Source of the DNA: Candidatus Omnitrophota bacterium
Lineage (GTDB): Bacteria; Omnitrophota; Gorgyraeia; Gygaellales; Profunditerraquicolaceae
Direction: 5' to 3'
DNA length: 6,381 nucleotides
Assembly (NCBI GenBank): GCA_017995695.1
Contig: JAGOIJ010000097.1
Location: 1-6,381, forward strand
Each line of letters opens with the position of its first letter. Within the stretch, counting starts at the first letter, position 1. This document shows positions 1 to 6,381 of the stretch, one piece after another. Below the pieces are notes generated by a model, which searched no databases, was not told where the DNA came from, and saw only the letters and a program-made list of their open reading frames with translations. The translations under genes were made by a program, and so were the position numbers.

Positions 1-3000
1 TATAAGAGACAGGTAAGAAACCTTTCCTTGCAACAGCGAGTCTTTTAAGGCCGCATCATGTACCTTTGTGATGCTCCACTCGCCAATCTGTAGGATAGCC
101 GTATAAGAGGGAAGAATGAATATGGATGAAAGTAGGATTATTGCAAAAAATAGGGTGGCGAGGGAAACTTTAAGAGGAAGAAAACTCGAGGAAGAAATAC
201 CAAGCTGTTCTCGTTCTGGCGGAGCATGGACTAAAATTCCGGCAAGTATTTTTGTTAACGGATCAGATCCTTTTGCTCCTAATGGAGAACTAACACCTTC
301 CGATGTACTCATTGCCATATCTTGGAGCATGATTACGCCTTCGCGTATAACTCTAAGGTTAACCATCTTCTCCTCTAACCTGTCAATTTCTTGCTCCAGC
401 GTTACTGATTCGCCTAAATACCATTCAACTGCTTCAGGCATCCTCAAGATATCAAACGGAATGGTTAACCACCGCATTAAATCGTTCTCTATTCCACTGA
501 TTTCTTTGTCAAGAGCATCTCGCCTACCCTGCATGATATCCGATGCATTCGGCTCAATCATGGTATAAAGTAATCGTCTCCTATCCCATCTGCCCAGCTG
601 AACAAAATTCTCAATAAAACCAGCGTTCGTTTTCCTTAAGAATGCAGCAACTCCATGTAAGGCTTTAGCCTTCTGGAAATAATAATCTTTCGTTTCCTTA
701 ACAACAGCGGCAGGTACTTCACAAATAGAAACCTCTTGATAGTTAATCCATGTGTTCGGAGCGTTGCTTTCCAAGAATACACACTGAAAAATCTCAAAGC
801 GGGGATCCTGGCGAGATACCCTTCGCAGTAATGCGCTAATTTTATCCATATAGCCAAAGAAATCATCAGCATCAGCTCCATCAAATTCCAGGCCGAATGC
901 CGTGGCAAGTGCCTTACCATACTCACCCATATCCCAGCGCATCACATAATCGGCGAGCGTCCCAGTAAGATTTCGCTCAAGAATAGATGATTCAGCAATT
1001 GCTGTGATATTCTGCGCCGGAGCCAAGACACTGGCTATCCCGCCCACAAGCTTACTCTCTGCTGTCAAGACCGATGCCACAATTTTAAGAAAATCCCGGC
1101 GCGAAAACTCCGCCGGCGAGCTGGCGCCGCCTTTGTCCTGCCTGCCGCTCCTGCCGAATAAATACTCTTCAAGATCAACCTCGCCCCATCCTAATATGGC
1201 GAAGAGAGCACTTGCTGACCTTCTGATATCGCTAGCCACGGGAGCAAATAGCTTATGATGGATTACAGGCTCAATGCCCCACCAGGTAAACCTTGTTTCG
1301 TAAACCAGCAAGCAAGAAAGTCGGTCAAAAAATTCTTTAACGACATCCCGAGGATCTTCTTTGCCTTTATCAATACTTACAACAAGATTACTTAACTCCA
1401 ATGCCACATCTTGATAGATCCTCTGGACCATGGATAAATCAGGATACTCTGCATAGGAACTAATTGCTGCATGCAATGATTCTTGCAGCTCACCGAGCAA
1501 ACGCAACGCTTCTGACCTTTCTCTATCAACCACCGCTCCTCTTTCTTTTCTTATTTTAGTTATATTCCACCTTCCCCTCATGTCGTGCTGGCGCGAAGAA
1601 CCATGTTCCAATCGTGCATATACTGCGCTGGCAATAATCTTATAAGCGCTCTCCAGAACGACCATGTATAGATAAAGATAATTCGCGCGATAATCAAGCG
1701 ACCCCTTAAAAAGTCTGCGATAATCATCTAAAATCTCGACATACTCTCGCAAGCCGCTGATGCACCGCTTCAACTCAGACAAATATCTCTTGAGCTGCTG
1801 CATCTTGACAATAGAATGAGACAGAAGTGAAGCTTGCAAACTAAATGAATGGGTAACAGCCAACGCGATGGTAGCAGGCCTTCGGCCGGCAGGAAAACTC
1901 GGCAAAGCAAGTGTAGCGACACTTCCAAAAACTCCCTCAGGAGCGCCGCTCAGTGCATCGATTAATCCTCGAGTAACCCAATGTTCTTGCGCAACACGCA
2001 TCTCTCTGTGCGCAATGGTCATGATTGCATCAAATATTTCTTTTCTCTCATCCCTGATTTCAAACGTAGGCACCCTTGTTTCTCTTGCCGGTTTCGGTTC
2101 TTCAAAGATACGCCCTCGATGCTCTTCTTCTGTGACAAGCCACGTTCTCCATAGAGATGCTTCGCTTCTGGCAAGGGGTGTCAGCAAGATATGTCTTATA
2201 AATTGCTCCCTCGCCTCACTGTCAGGGATCGTCAAAAGTTTTGGCGTACATGCGATTCTGCCGTTTTTCCAGTACGTCAACAATGCCATAAGCGCCTTAC
2301 TCTTTGCAACAGGCGAAAGCTCATTGAACTCCTTGAGTCTGCGAAAAGTTTCGCTGTACGCTGACAGAGGATCCTCTAATGCAAAGGTTATCTTGACAGC
2401 AACACTATCGCCATAGGCGATAGGCTCACCCCAAACAACAGTCACGACTCTATCATTTTCTGTTACGGAAGCCACCTGAGCGGCCTTGAGCAGCTGTTCC
2501 ATGGTGTTATGCAATGCATCGCTATGTGCTGGGTCGAGATCTTGAGCAACCATACCCATTGTTTCCAGCCGGTTTACAGCCGTGGGGATATGTGCGGTTA
2601 ACCGCAATAAAAACCGCTCATGAGGACAACGAGCCATGATATTCTTCAAAGCAGAAACGGGATTCCCTTCCACAATCATGTCGTGATACGCAGCGCCTTC
2701 ATGAATTATCGAAATGGTATTTTCATCGGCGGGAGAGCTGGCGCCGGAAAAATCAGAGACTGAATCATTCTTCTCCCAACTAGCCAAACGGATTTCTTCT
2801 TGTTTAATCTCAGAGTCGATTTGAGCAATAAAATGGGAAATTTCTGCTTTAATTTGCGGCTTTCTTTTTGCACTCTTTAAAAAAGCTTTCAAGATTTCGA
2901 TTCCTGCCCTAAACGCAAACTGCTCAGCCTGGAATCTTTCGGTTATGCCCTGATGCAAGAAGCTGTAAACGCAACCTCCGAGCTCATGAGCTACTATAGT

Positions 3001-6000
3001 CGCAACACGGGCAAAATAAGCAAAACAGTTCAAATGAATAACTACAAGAATCTTATCCGCTGAACCGTCTTCATGAGAAAAAGCAATAGTTAGAGAATCC
3101 ACAGAATGCATTGACTCGGTATTGCCAACTACGAGTAAAACCTCATCTATATCATCTGTCTTGGCTAAAAGAACTTTACCTTGATTTATTGCATCAACAA
3201 TCGGTTTTAGCTTTCTTAGGCCTATTCGGGTAGACATAAGAACACTCAAAGCGCTGTTTATTATACTTAACTCATCATCAGATAAATTAGAGCAACACTG
3301 CAATAACCTTTCCATGTAATCATTTGGTTGTTGCTCATCCTGTGCCGGGCTGGAGGCGTCTTTGGGTCGGAATATAACATTGCCCAATGCAAGATTAAGA
3401 GCCCGGCTCAATAAAGCTGCATAATAATCGGGGATCTCTTCTATCGTGGGTTTGATAACCTTCTTCGGAGGTATCGTGAGTGTCGAGCCATCATCCAGGG
3501 TAACGGTTGCGGAAATTTTTAATTCCTTCAAGAAATCCTGTGATTTGCAGAGCTGTTCGATAAAACCGTCCCACAGTTGCTGGTAGCGGAAGATACCGCA
3601 TTGCTCCCTTACCAGCCTCGTTATAAGCGACAAGGCATCCGGCCCGTGGCGCAACGCATAGTTAACCTCATGGCCATTTTCCCCAAGCCGCTCAATCAGG
3701 CGGTCCTTTGAGAGAAATGCACCGGTCACCAGATATGCAATTTCAGCTATTGCTTTCTCTTTTTCTGCTTCGCTCAAAGTGGTAAAGTCCAATAATTGGC
3801 CAGCTATTTGACCACGGTACTGTAACAATAATTCCATAGCCTTTTCCGCTTTGCCCAAAAGCTCAAACCTCGAGCTAAATACATAGAAAAACCAAAACAA
3901 GAAGCTATATAAATATTCTTCCACAAACGTGCCACGTTCACGCAGGTCAATTGTTTCGCTGTAAGAAAATCTTTTTTGATGCCCGGGAAAATCATCCCCC
4001 TGCGCCGGGCTGGAGGCCGCGGGAAAAATAGAACCGTCCCCTTTATTTGAAACAGAATCATCTTCCTTATTTGAGGGCAAGGCCTGGCTGCGTATCCGAT
4101 TGAATTGTTGCGTCGATGAATACAACAAGCCGTTCAGATAATTATACTGCGCTCTTTTTGAGGCAAGCTCGCGAGAATAAATAGCGCGCGCATGCATTAC
4201 GGAAAGAGCCCTAGCCACATGTTCAGCCAAAGGACCGCTTGATTCCTCATTAATGATCTCGAAAAACCTTTGACCGATAGCGCGTACCTCGGATTCACGC
4301 TGCGCATAGAGCGCATGCGTAAATATGCGACGCGCAGCGGTCAAGCGCGCCGCGCGCGCCTGAAGCGATCCGATAGGCAATTCGCGCACATACATGCTGC
4401 CATCTTCAGCATACTCAAGCACTGCCGTACCCAAGCGCAAACTCTCAAGGCTGCCATCGTCTAATCCGCCATCGAGTTCTCCGGAAACAATATCATCAAA
4501 TATAATACCCTTAAGCAAATCCTCCCTGGTTCCCTCGTCTTCTAGCAAGCCTTGCGCAAGGCATAAACCTGGCTCATTGGTTTTCGCCCAACTGGAAAAA
4601 ATATTTTTCTGATGATTGTGCGCAGCAATGCTATCAACAACATCAAAACAATATGCCGCTCCTTTTAAAACCATTGCCCTTAAGATTGGATGTTGATTAA
4701 CACGACCGATTGCTCCAACGATATCATCCATATCCCCCAGCGGCAAACATCTGCGCAACATTAACTTATCACCCAGGTACAATACTCCGTCTGCGCCAGC
4801 AACAAGTTCTTGAGGCCCATGTTCATGCACACCATAGTGCGCAAGCATGGGAAAACGCCCAAACTGATCCTGCCGTTCAGACGTAAAGATTTCTGCCCAA
4901 TGATGCTTTTCTTCACCGTGATCATACGCATAAATGTCAAGAAACGGTATTGCGCGTGCCTTCAGCAGGATACCGTTAGTCAGGGTAACGCCGCACTGCT
5001 CCATGATATCTGATGATGATAAACGCGCCACAAGAAGCCCTCTTGCGCGAAGCGAAGCGAATAACTCATCCAACGGATTATCATGCACAAGTATAGCGTA
5101 CTGCATATACACATTACCCGGGCCCCACTCGCTTCCTAACGCAAGCAGAAAATTAATAATGGTATCTACATCAACTCCTCTGTGCTTATGCATACCATCC
5201 CAGCTAAAAGAAAGCTGAACACCCAAACCTTTCTTCTGCAATAGCATCCTGCGCAACGCACCGAGCAGCTCCTGCGCCTTAGCACGATCGACAGCAAACG
5301 CGGCGTTGGTTATAAAGATAACAAACTGGACATTATGTAAACCGCATATTTGCTCTGTCATACTCAAGAGAAAATTCGGATCCTCAAACGTCTCTCCGAT
5401 ACACCAGCCATATTCGTTAAACCCTAACGCATCTGCCTGGAGCAGCATGCGCTTAACAGTATCGGGATGATGGAGCGGATATCCACTCAAGATCTCTCTC
5501 TGCAAACACCCTGCGCAACGCAATGAGCATGCGCCAGGTCCGAGCATAAGCACGGCAGGAGCGTATACTTCGTTTTGATAGCGCGGCAAGCTGCGCAGAA
5601 TAGCCTCTTCTGTTGCCTGCGCCGGGGAACTGGAGGCATCAGGAGTAATAAACTTTGTGATTTCAGCAACATGTGTAACAATGCCACCTTCCTCTACCAA
5701 CTGTTCAATCCCTCGTTCGATATCACTCTCTAAATTGTACGGTTGAATGATTTGCCGGATAGCGTCTCGTGTCGCGGGAATACGAGTGAGTGTTTCTTCT
5801 GCAATCTCTTCGGCTTCCTTCTCACCCACTCCATGCGCTAACAAGAAGATGAGGATATCGCCGAATATGCTTGCCCTCTGAATGCCACTCTGCGACAATG
5901 CTTCAATGCGCGAGTCCACAAAACTTGCATAGGCAAGCCCATAATAATAAGACCACTGGGGCTCATGTTCAGTGGCTGGATGATACATAAAATCTGTCTG

Positions 6001-6381
6001 AAAAGGACCGCCGTTAAAGGAACTGAATACCCATGCTCCTCGACGGTGGAGCCAATCAATGGAGTGGCAAAACTTTTCCAACTGTTGCTTGCGTTCAGTA
6101 AAATCAGCTACTTCAGCCAGAGATTTACCGAGGCCAAAGGCATTCCAAAAGTATCTCATCAATGAAAGCCCTTGCAGCGATTCTTCTAGCGGTCTACTGC
6201 TCGATACGCGCAGCAGTCTTAATAAATACAACCAACCTGTGATGCTAGCGATATCTCTCTTAAGAGATCCTGCCTCACCGATAACATTGGTCAACCAGTG
6301 TACGGTTTCGTGGGCCGCGGTCTGCGCAAACCAATAAGGATGTGTAACGGATTCGCTAATGATAAGCTCTTGGCCTATGAC
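1..6381 (-). CDS. Giant multidomain protein, internal fragment (both ends outside window)
   Basis: One minus-strand frame stays open across all 2127 codons. I read it line by line and found no TAA, TAG or TGA, while the other five frames are broken often. The translation has normal globular composition and several recognisable motifs, so it is a real gene and not a chance open frame. In order it carries an HEXXH protease-like motif (residues 24-28), a radical SAM domain (about 275-580), a degenerate zincin-like segment (about 1060-1165), an internal twin-arginine motif (1760-1766), a coiled coil (1993-2014) and a transmembrane helix (2072-2090). Six SSPA-type boxes are interspersed. No start, stop, ribosome binding site or operon partner is visible, so the full length exceeds 2127 residues by an unknown amount. 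Internal ATG codons are frequent, but none is needed to explain the frame. I cannot name the protein. The zincin plus radical SAM combination suggests peptide or protein modification and cleavage. The transmembrane helix suggests an envelope location, which is inferred. Confidence 0.93.
112..168 (-). other. Transmembrane or signal-anchor helix, residues 2072-2090
   Basis: Residues 2072-2090 (VSLATLFFAIILLSSIFIL) are 19 residues without charge and are strongly hydrophobic. A lysine lies just before them (PLK) and a proline just after. This is the only convincing membrane helix in the window. The chain continues for at least 37 residues (ILQIGEWSITKVHDAALK and on) to the window edge. It could be a genuine anchor within the giant protein. 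It could also be the signal peptide of a former separate protein, since a basic residue followed by such a core is typical of signal peptides. An SSP box lies about 40 residues upstream. Confidence 0.7.
250..276 (-). repeat. KGSDPL element with GGATC-A-GATCC palindrome
   Basis: Encodes AKGSDPLTK (2036-2044) next to the degenerate box 6. Bases 260-270 form a perfect 11-base palindrome, GGATCAGATCC. KGSDP-type peptides from GGATCTGA-like DNA are, from memory, another signature of REP-type dispersed repeats. The identification is tentative. Confidence 0.35.
280..294 (-). repeat. Degenerate SSP box 6 (VSSPL)
   Basis: Encodes VSSPL at residues 2030-2034. The GC-rich DNA core has been lost (GTTAGTTCTCCATTA), so only the peptide pattern links it to the others. 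Its place beside a KGSDPL element, and before the transmembrane helix, supports the link. Confidence 0.4.
340..405 (-). other. Short coiled coil, residues 1993-2014
   Basis: The stretch VTLEQEIDRLEEKMVNLRVI has hydrophobic residues (Leu, Ile, Leu, Met, Leu) spaced three and four apart between Glu, Asp, Arg and Lys, the heptad pattern of a coiled coil. An acidic and basic helix at 1953-1970 (RRDALDKEISGIENDLMRWL) may pair with it. It suggests self-association or an intramolecular hairpin just before the membrane segment. The call rests on reading the pattern only. Confidence 0.55.
1012..1104 (-). other. Internal twin-arginine (Tat-type) motif, residues 1760-1790
   Basis: SRRDFLK at residues 1760-1766 matches the Tat consensus S/T-R-R-x-F-L-K exactly. 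It is followed by a moderately hydrophobic stretch (IVASVLTA, then LVGGIASVLAPAQ) ending in an A-P-A that resembles a signal peptidase site. Two charged residues (Glu1775 and Lys1777) interrupt the hydrophobic core, which is poor for a working signal. The motif is deep inside the chain, and no in-frame ATG lies within about 100 residues upstream. The nearest alternative I see is a GTG at residue 1715. It comes directly after an SSPA box. I infer a fossil N-terminus of a formerly separate exported protein now fused into the giant gene. Chance resemblance is the alternative. Confidence 0.4.
1108..1125 (-). repeat. SSPA box 5 (ASSPAE)
   Basis: Encodes ASSPAE at residues 1753-1758 as GCCAGCTCGCCGGCGGAG, close to box 4 in its first half. 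It sits directly against the internal Tat motif, and the local GC content is well above that of the surrounding gene. Confidence 0.7.
1126..2724 (-). other. Unrecognised helical region, residues 1220-1752
   Basis: This long region has no motif I can assign. The first part (about 1220-1340) mixes strands and helices, including a strand pair ENDRVVTVVWGEPIAYGD then AVKITFALED. After about 1380 it becomes strongly helical and charged. Residues 1520-1560 (MQQLKRYLSELKRC and following) have spacing of leucines and charges that fits a coiled coil or helical bundle. A basic stretch at 1600-1625 (MRGRWN, then KIRKERG) follows. No transmembrane segment is evident. It ends directly at the SSPA box before the Tat motif, so it may be one or two ancestral domains bounded by the boxes at 1217 and 1756. 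Confidence 0.45.
2725..2742 (-). repeat. SSPA box 4 (ASSPAD)
   Basis: Encodes ASSPAD at residues 1214-1219 as GCCAGCTCTCCCGCCGAT. It is diverged in DNA from boxes 2 and 3 but encodes the same core peptide. It is preceded by NDSVSDFSG, which parallels the sequence before box 2. Confidence 0.65.
2743..2772 (-). repeat. Shortened relative of the REP-like element before box 4
   Basis: The bases encoding KNDSVSDFSG (residues 1204-1213) contain GAATGATTCAGT and GATTTTTCC. These are the two edges of the element before box 2, but without the middle (NKGDGS) part. The order AATGATTC, then ATTTTTCC, then the SSPA box is kept. It looks like the same composite after an internal loss, or a simpler ancestral form. 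Confidence 0.4.
2887..3204 (-). other. Degenerate zincin-like segment (HELGG), residues 1060-1165
   Basis: Residues 1126-1136 (VATIVAHELGG) have the hydrophobic helix and HE pair of a zinc-protease motif, but the second histidine is replaced by glycine (HELGG instead of HEXXH). A strand with acidic residues (DEVLLVVGN, 1079-1087) and a second strand (DKILVVIHLN, 1109-1118) lie before it. The helix QAEQFAFRAGIE (1151-1162) lies after it, where related folds place the third, acidic ligand. The overall order strand, strand, HE-helix, acidic helix is that of a small zincin. If so, it is likely inactive or uses a different metal site. This is an inference from pattern only, and the segment could equally be an unrelated helical domain. 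Confidence 0.33.
3340..3357 (-). repeat. SSPA box 3 (ASSPAQ)
   Basis: Encodes ASSPAQ at residues 1009-1014 as GCCTCCAGCCCGGCACAG, 17 of 18 bases identical to box 2. It too is followed by an acidic residue (Asp-Glu). It lies shortly before the degenerate zincin-like segment. Confidence 0.75.
3877..3915 (-). other. Aromatic-rich hydrophobic patch, residues 823-835
   Basis: The 13 residues YLYSFLFWFFYVF contain nine aromatics and no charge, flanked by Glu-Glu and by Ser-Ser-Arg. The run is too short for a normal membrane span. It may be a buried helix core, a membrane-dipping helix or an interaction surface. Confidence 0.5.
4000..4017 (-). repeat. SSPA box 2 (ASSPAQ)
   Basis: Encodes ASSPAQ at residues 789-794 as GCCTCCAGCCCGGCGCAG. 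It is directly preceded in the protein by the tandem octapeptide and REP-like element (SNKGDGSIFP) and followed by acidic GDD. Box 3 differs from it by a single base. Confidence 0.75.
4027..4074 (-). repeat. Tandem 24-base repeat with REP-like element, translated in frame
   Basis: Two adjacent 24-base units encode SNKEDDSV (770-777) and SNKGDGSI (778-785) and match at 18 of 24 bases. The second unit, running into the next codons, carries GGGGACGGTTCTATTTTTCC. I recall this string as typical of dispersed REP-type repeats linked to REP-associated tyrosine transposases in many uncultivated and delta-proteobacterial genomes. The first unit carries GATGATTCTGT, close to a second recalled repeat type. 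No transposase is present in the window. The element keeps the frame open and abuts box 2. Confidence 0.6.
4642..5559 (-). other. Radical SAM domain with possible degenerate SPASM-like tail, residues 275-580
   Basis: Residues 285-292 read CSLRCAGC, the C-x3-C-x2-C loop that holds the 4Fe-4S cluster used to cleave S-adenosylmethionine. It follows strand VLMLGPGA. The next landmarks come in family order and spacing: IGETFEDPN (328-336), matching the GGE or GEP strand that contacts SAM; FVIFITNA (353-360), matching the strand ending in TN; and VQLSFSWDGMHKHRG (388-402), matching the SxDG strand and following loop. The tail at 530-578 reads as a strand pair ending in RRCLPLGDMDD and then a helix up to GAAYC. 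This resembles the layout of SPASM extensions, but only two cysteines (545 and 578) are present, so a complete auxiliary cluster is unlikely. Radical SAM enzymes with such tails often modify peptides or proteins. The substrate here is unknown. The domain is embedded in a giant chain and not a stand-alone enzyme, which is unusual. Confidence 0.87.
5617..5637 (-). repeat. SSPA box 1 (ASSSPAQ)
   Basis: Encodes ASSSPAQ at residues 249-255. It shares the DNA core (GCCTCCAG, then CCGGCGCAG) with the other boxes but carries one extra serine codon. It lies between the HEXXH region and the radical SAM domain, about 25 residues before the first strand of the latter, so it behaves like a module linker. 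Confidence 0.7.
5647..6381 (-). other. Protease-like (gluzincin-type) domain with HEXXH motif, residues 1-245
   Basis: Bases 6298-6312 encode HETVH within AQTAAHETVHWL. This is a good match to the zinc-binding helix HEXXH of metallopeptidases: two histidines bind zinc and the glutamate activates water. It is preceded by a strand-like stretch (QELIISESV) and an aromatic HPYWF, as is common before this helix. A third ligand is not certain. Candidates lie in the aromatic, acidic segment around residues 142-160 (YYYGLAYASFVDSRIEAL), where gluzincins often keep a Glu or Asp roughly 60 or more residues downstream. The domain begins outside the window, so its family cannot be fixed. It precedes the radical SAM domain in the same chain, with the first SSPA box (249-255) between them. 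A short HEXXH string can occur by chance, so this is moderate evidence only. Confidence 0.5.

Larger units (their letters stand above)
3205..4641 (-). other. Unrecognised, mostly helical region, residues 581-1059
   Basis: I recognise no family here. The translation is rich in Ala, Leu, Glu and Arg and looks largely helical, for example the Arg- and Ala-rich run near 675-690 (SLQARAARLTAARRIF) and the helix around 845-885. It contains an aromatic patch (823-835), two SSPA boxes (near 790 and 1010) and a tandem octapeptide repeat (770-785) that look like later insertions. A segment near 910-990 (KDRLIERLGENGHEVN, then ALRHGPDALSLITRLV) reads as a helical-bundle domain. A Pro- and Lys-rich linker (TIPPKKVIKPTIEEIP) lies near 969-984. 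Confidence 0.5.

Noticed and set aside
1874..1893. GC-rich hairpin GGCC-TTC-GGCC flanked by GCAGG direct repeats, as a possible terminator or repeat
   Set aside because: It is inside the open frame, the stem is only four pairs, and there is no T-run in either direction. A repeat origin is possible but unsupported within this window.
1868..2416. Plus-strand open stretch of 182 codons, and several shorter ones on both strands
   Set aside because: All lie opposite or out of frame with the continuous minus-strand gene, have Ser- and Arg-rich low-quality translations, and show no recognisable domain. They are shadows of the coding frame.
4345..4360. Alternating GC tract (GCGCGC type) as a possible structural DNA signal
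   Set aside because: It encodes an ordinary Ala- and Arg-rich helix (QARAARLTAARR), and codon choice for Ala and Arg explains it.
5041..5063. GCGAAGCGAAGCGAA tandem and the similar GAAGCGAAGC near 2160-2175 as a dispersed repeat
   Set aside because: Both are short and encode plausible helix residues (LFASLRARG and LARSEAS). The match is too short to separate from chance without a genome-wide search.
1108..5637. Equal spacing of 539 codons between boxes 1 and 2 and again between boxes 4 and 5, hinting at a large internal duplication
   Set aside because: The sequences after the paired boxes (radical SAM versus the region after box 4, and the region after box 2 versus the Tat region) show no similarity by eye, so the equal spacing is most likely coincidence.
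1..6381. CRISPR array, tRNA or rRNA gene, promoter or terminator
   Set aside because: No regularly spaced repeats, no cloverleaf or rRNA-like sequence, and the uninterrupted coding frame leaves no intergenic space.

Overview
The whole window is the interior of one giant protein-coding gene on the minus strand. Reading the minus strand so that codons lie on plus-strand triplets counted from base 1, there is no stop in any of the 2127 codons, and the frame runs off both ends. The start codon therefore lies beyond base 6381 and the stop lies before base 1. I saw no other gene, RNA gene, CRISPR array, promoter or terminator, and all other open stretches look like shadows. Residue numbers below count from the right edge: residue 1 is codon 6379-6381 and residue 2127 is codon 1-3. 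They are not true protein positions.

Layout in protein order. Residues 1-245 carry an HEXXH zinc-protease motif (HETVH, 24-28). Residues 275-580 are a radical SAM domain with the 4Fe-4S loop CSLRCAGC (285-292), a GE motif, a TN motif and a possible degenerate SPASM-like tail. Residues 580-1055 are unrecognised and helix-rich, with a strongly aromatic patch at 823-835. Residues 1060-1165 look like a second zincin fold with a damaged active site (HELGG). Residues 1220-1750 are a long unrecognised, mostly helical region. At 1760-1766 there is a textbook twin-arginine (Tat) motif, SRRDFLK, deep inside the chain. Residues 1993-2014 form a short coiled coil, and 2072-2090 form a transmembrane or signal-anchor helix with the chain continuing after it.

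Six short A-S-S-P-A-like boxes (five good, one degenerate) are scattered through the protein. They are encoded by a GC-rich DNA motif that is similar from copy to copy. Several sit just before a recognisable module: the radical SAM domain, the Tat motif and the transmembrane helix. Three of the six have a second short element beside them (peptides NKGDGSI, DSVS and KGSDPL) that resembles REP-type dispersed repeats. The gene therefore looks like a mosaic of modules joined at repeat-rich seams, with the repeats translated in frame.

Organism: a bacterium of moderate GC. Giant open frames, zincin and radical SAM modules in one chain, and dispersed repeats giving SSPA or GDGSIF-type peptides suggest Omnitrophota (formerly OP3) or a similar uncultivated lineage. 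That is recalled pattern matching, not a search result, and is held at low to moderate confidence. The function of the whole protein is unknown. A peptide-modifying enzyme fused to a protease, anchored to or exported across the membrane, is one speculative reading.
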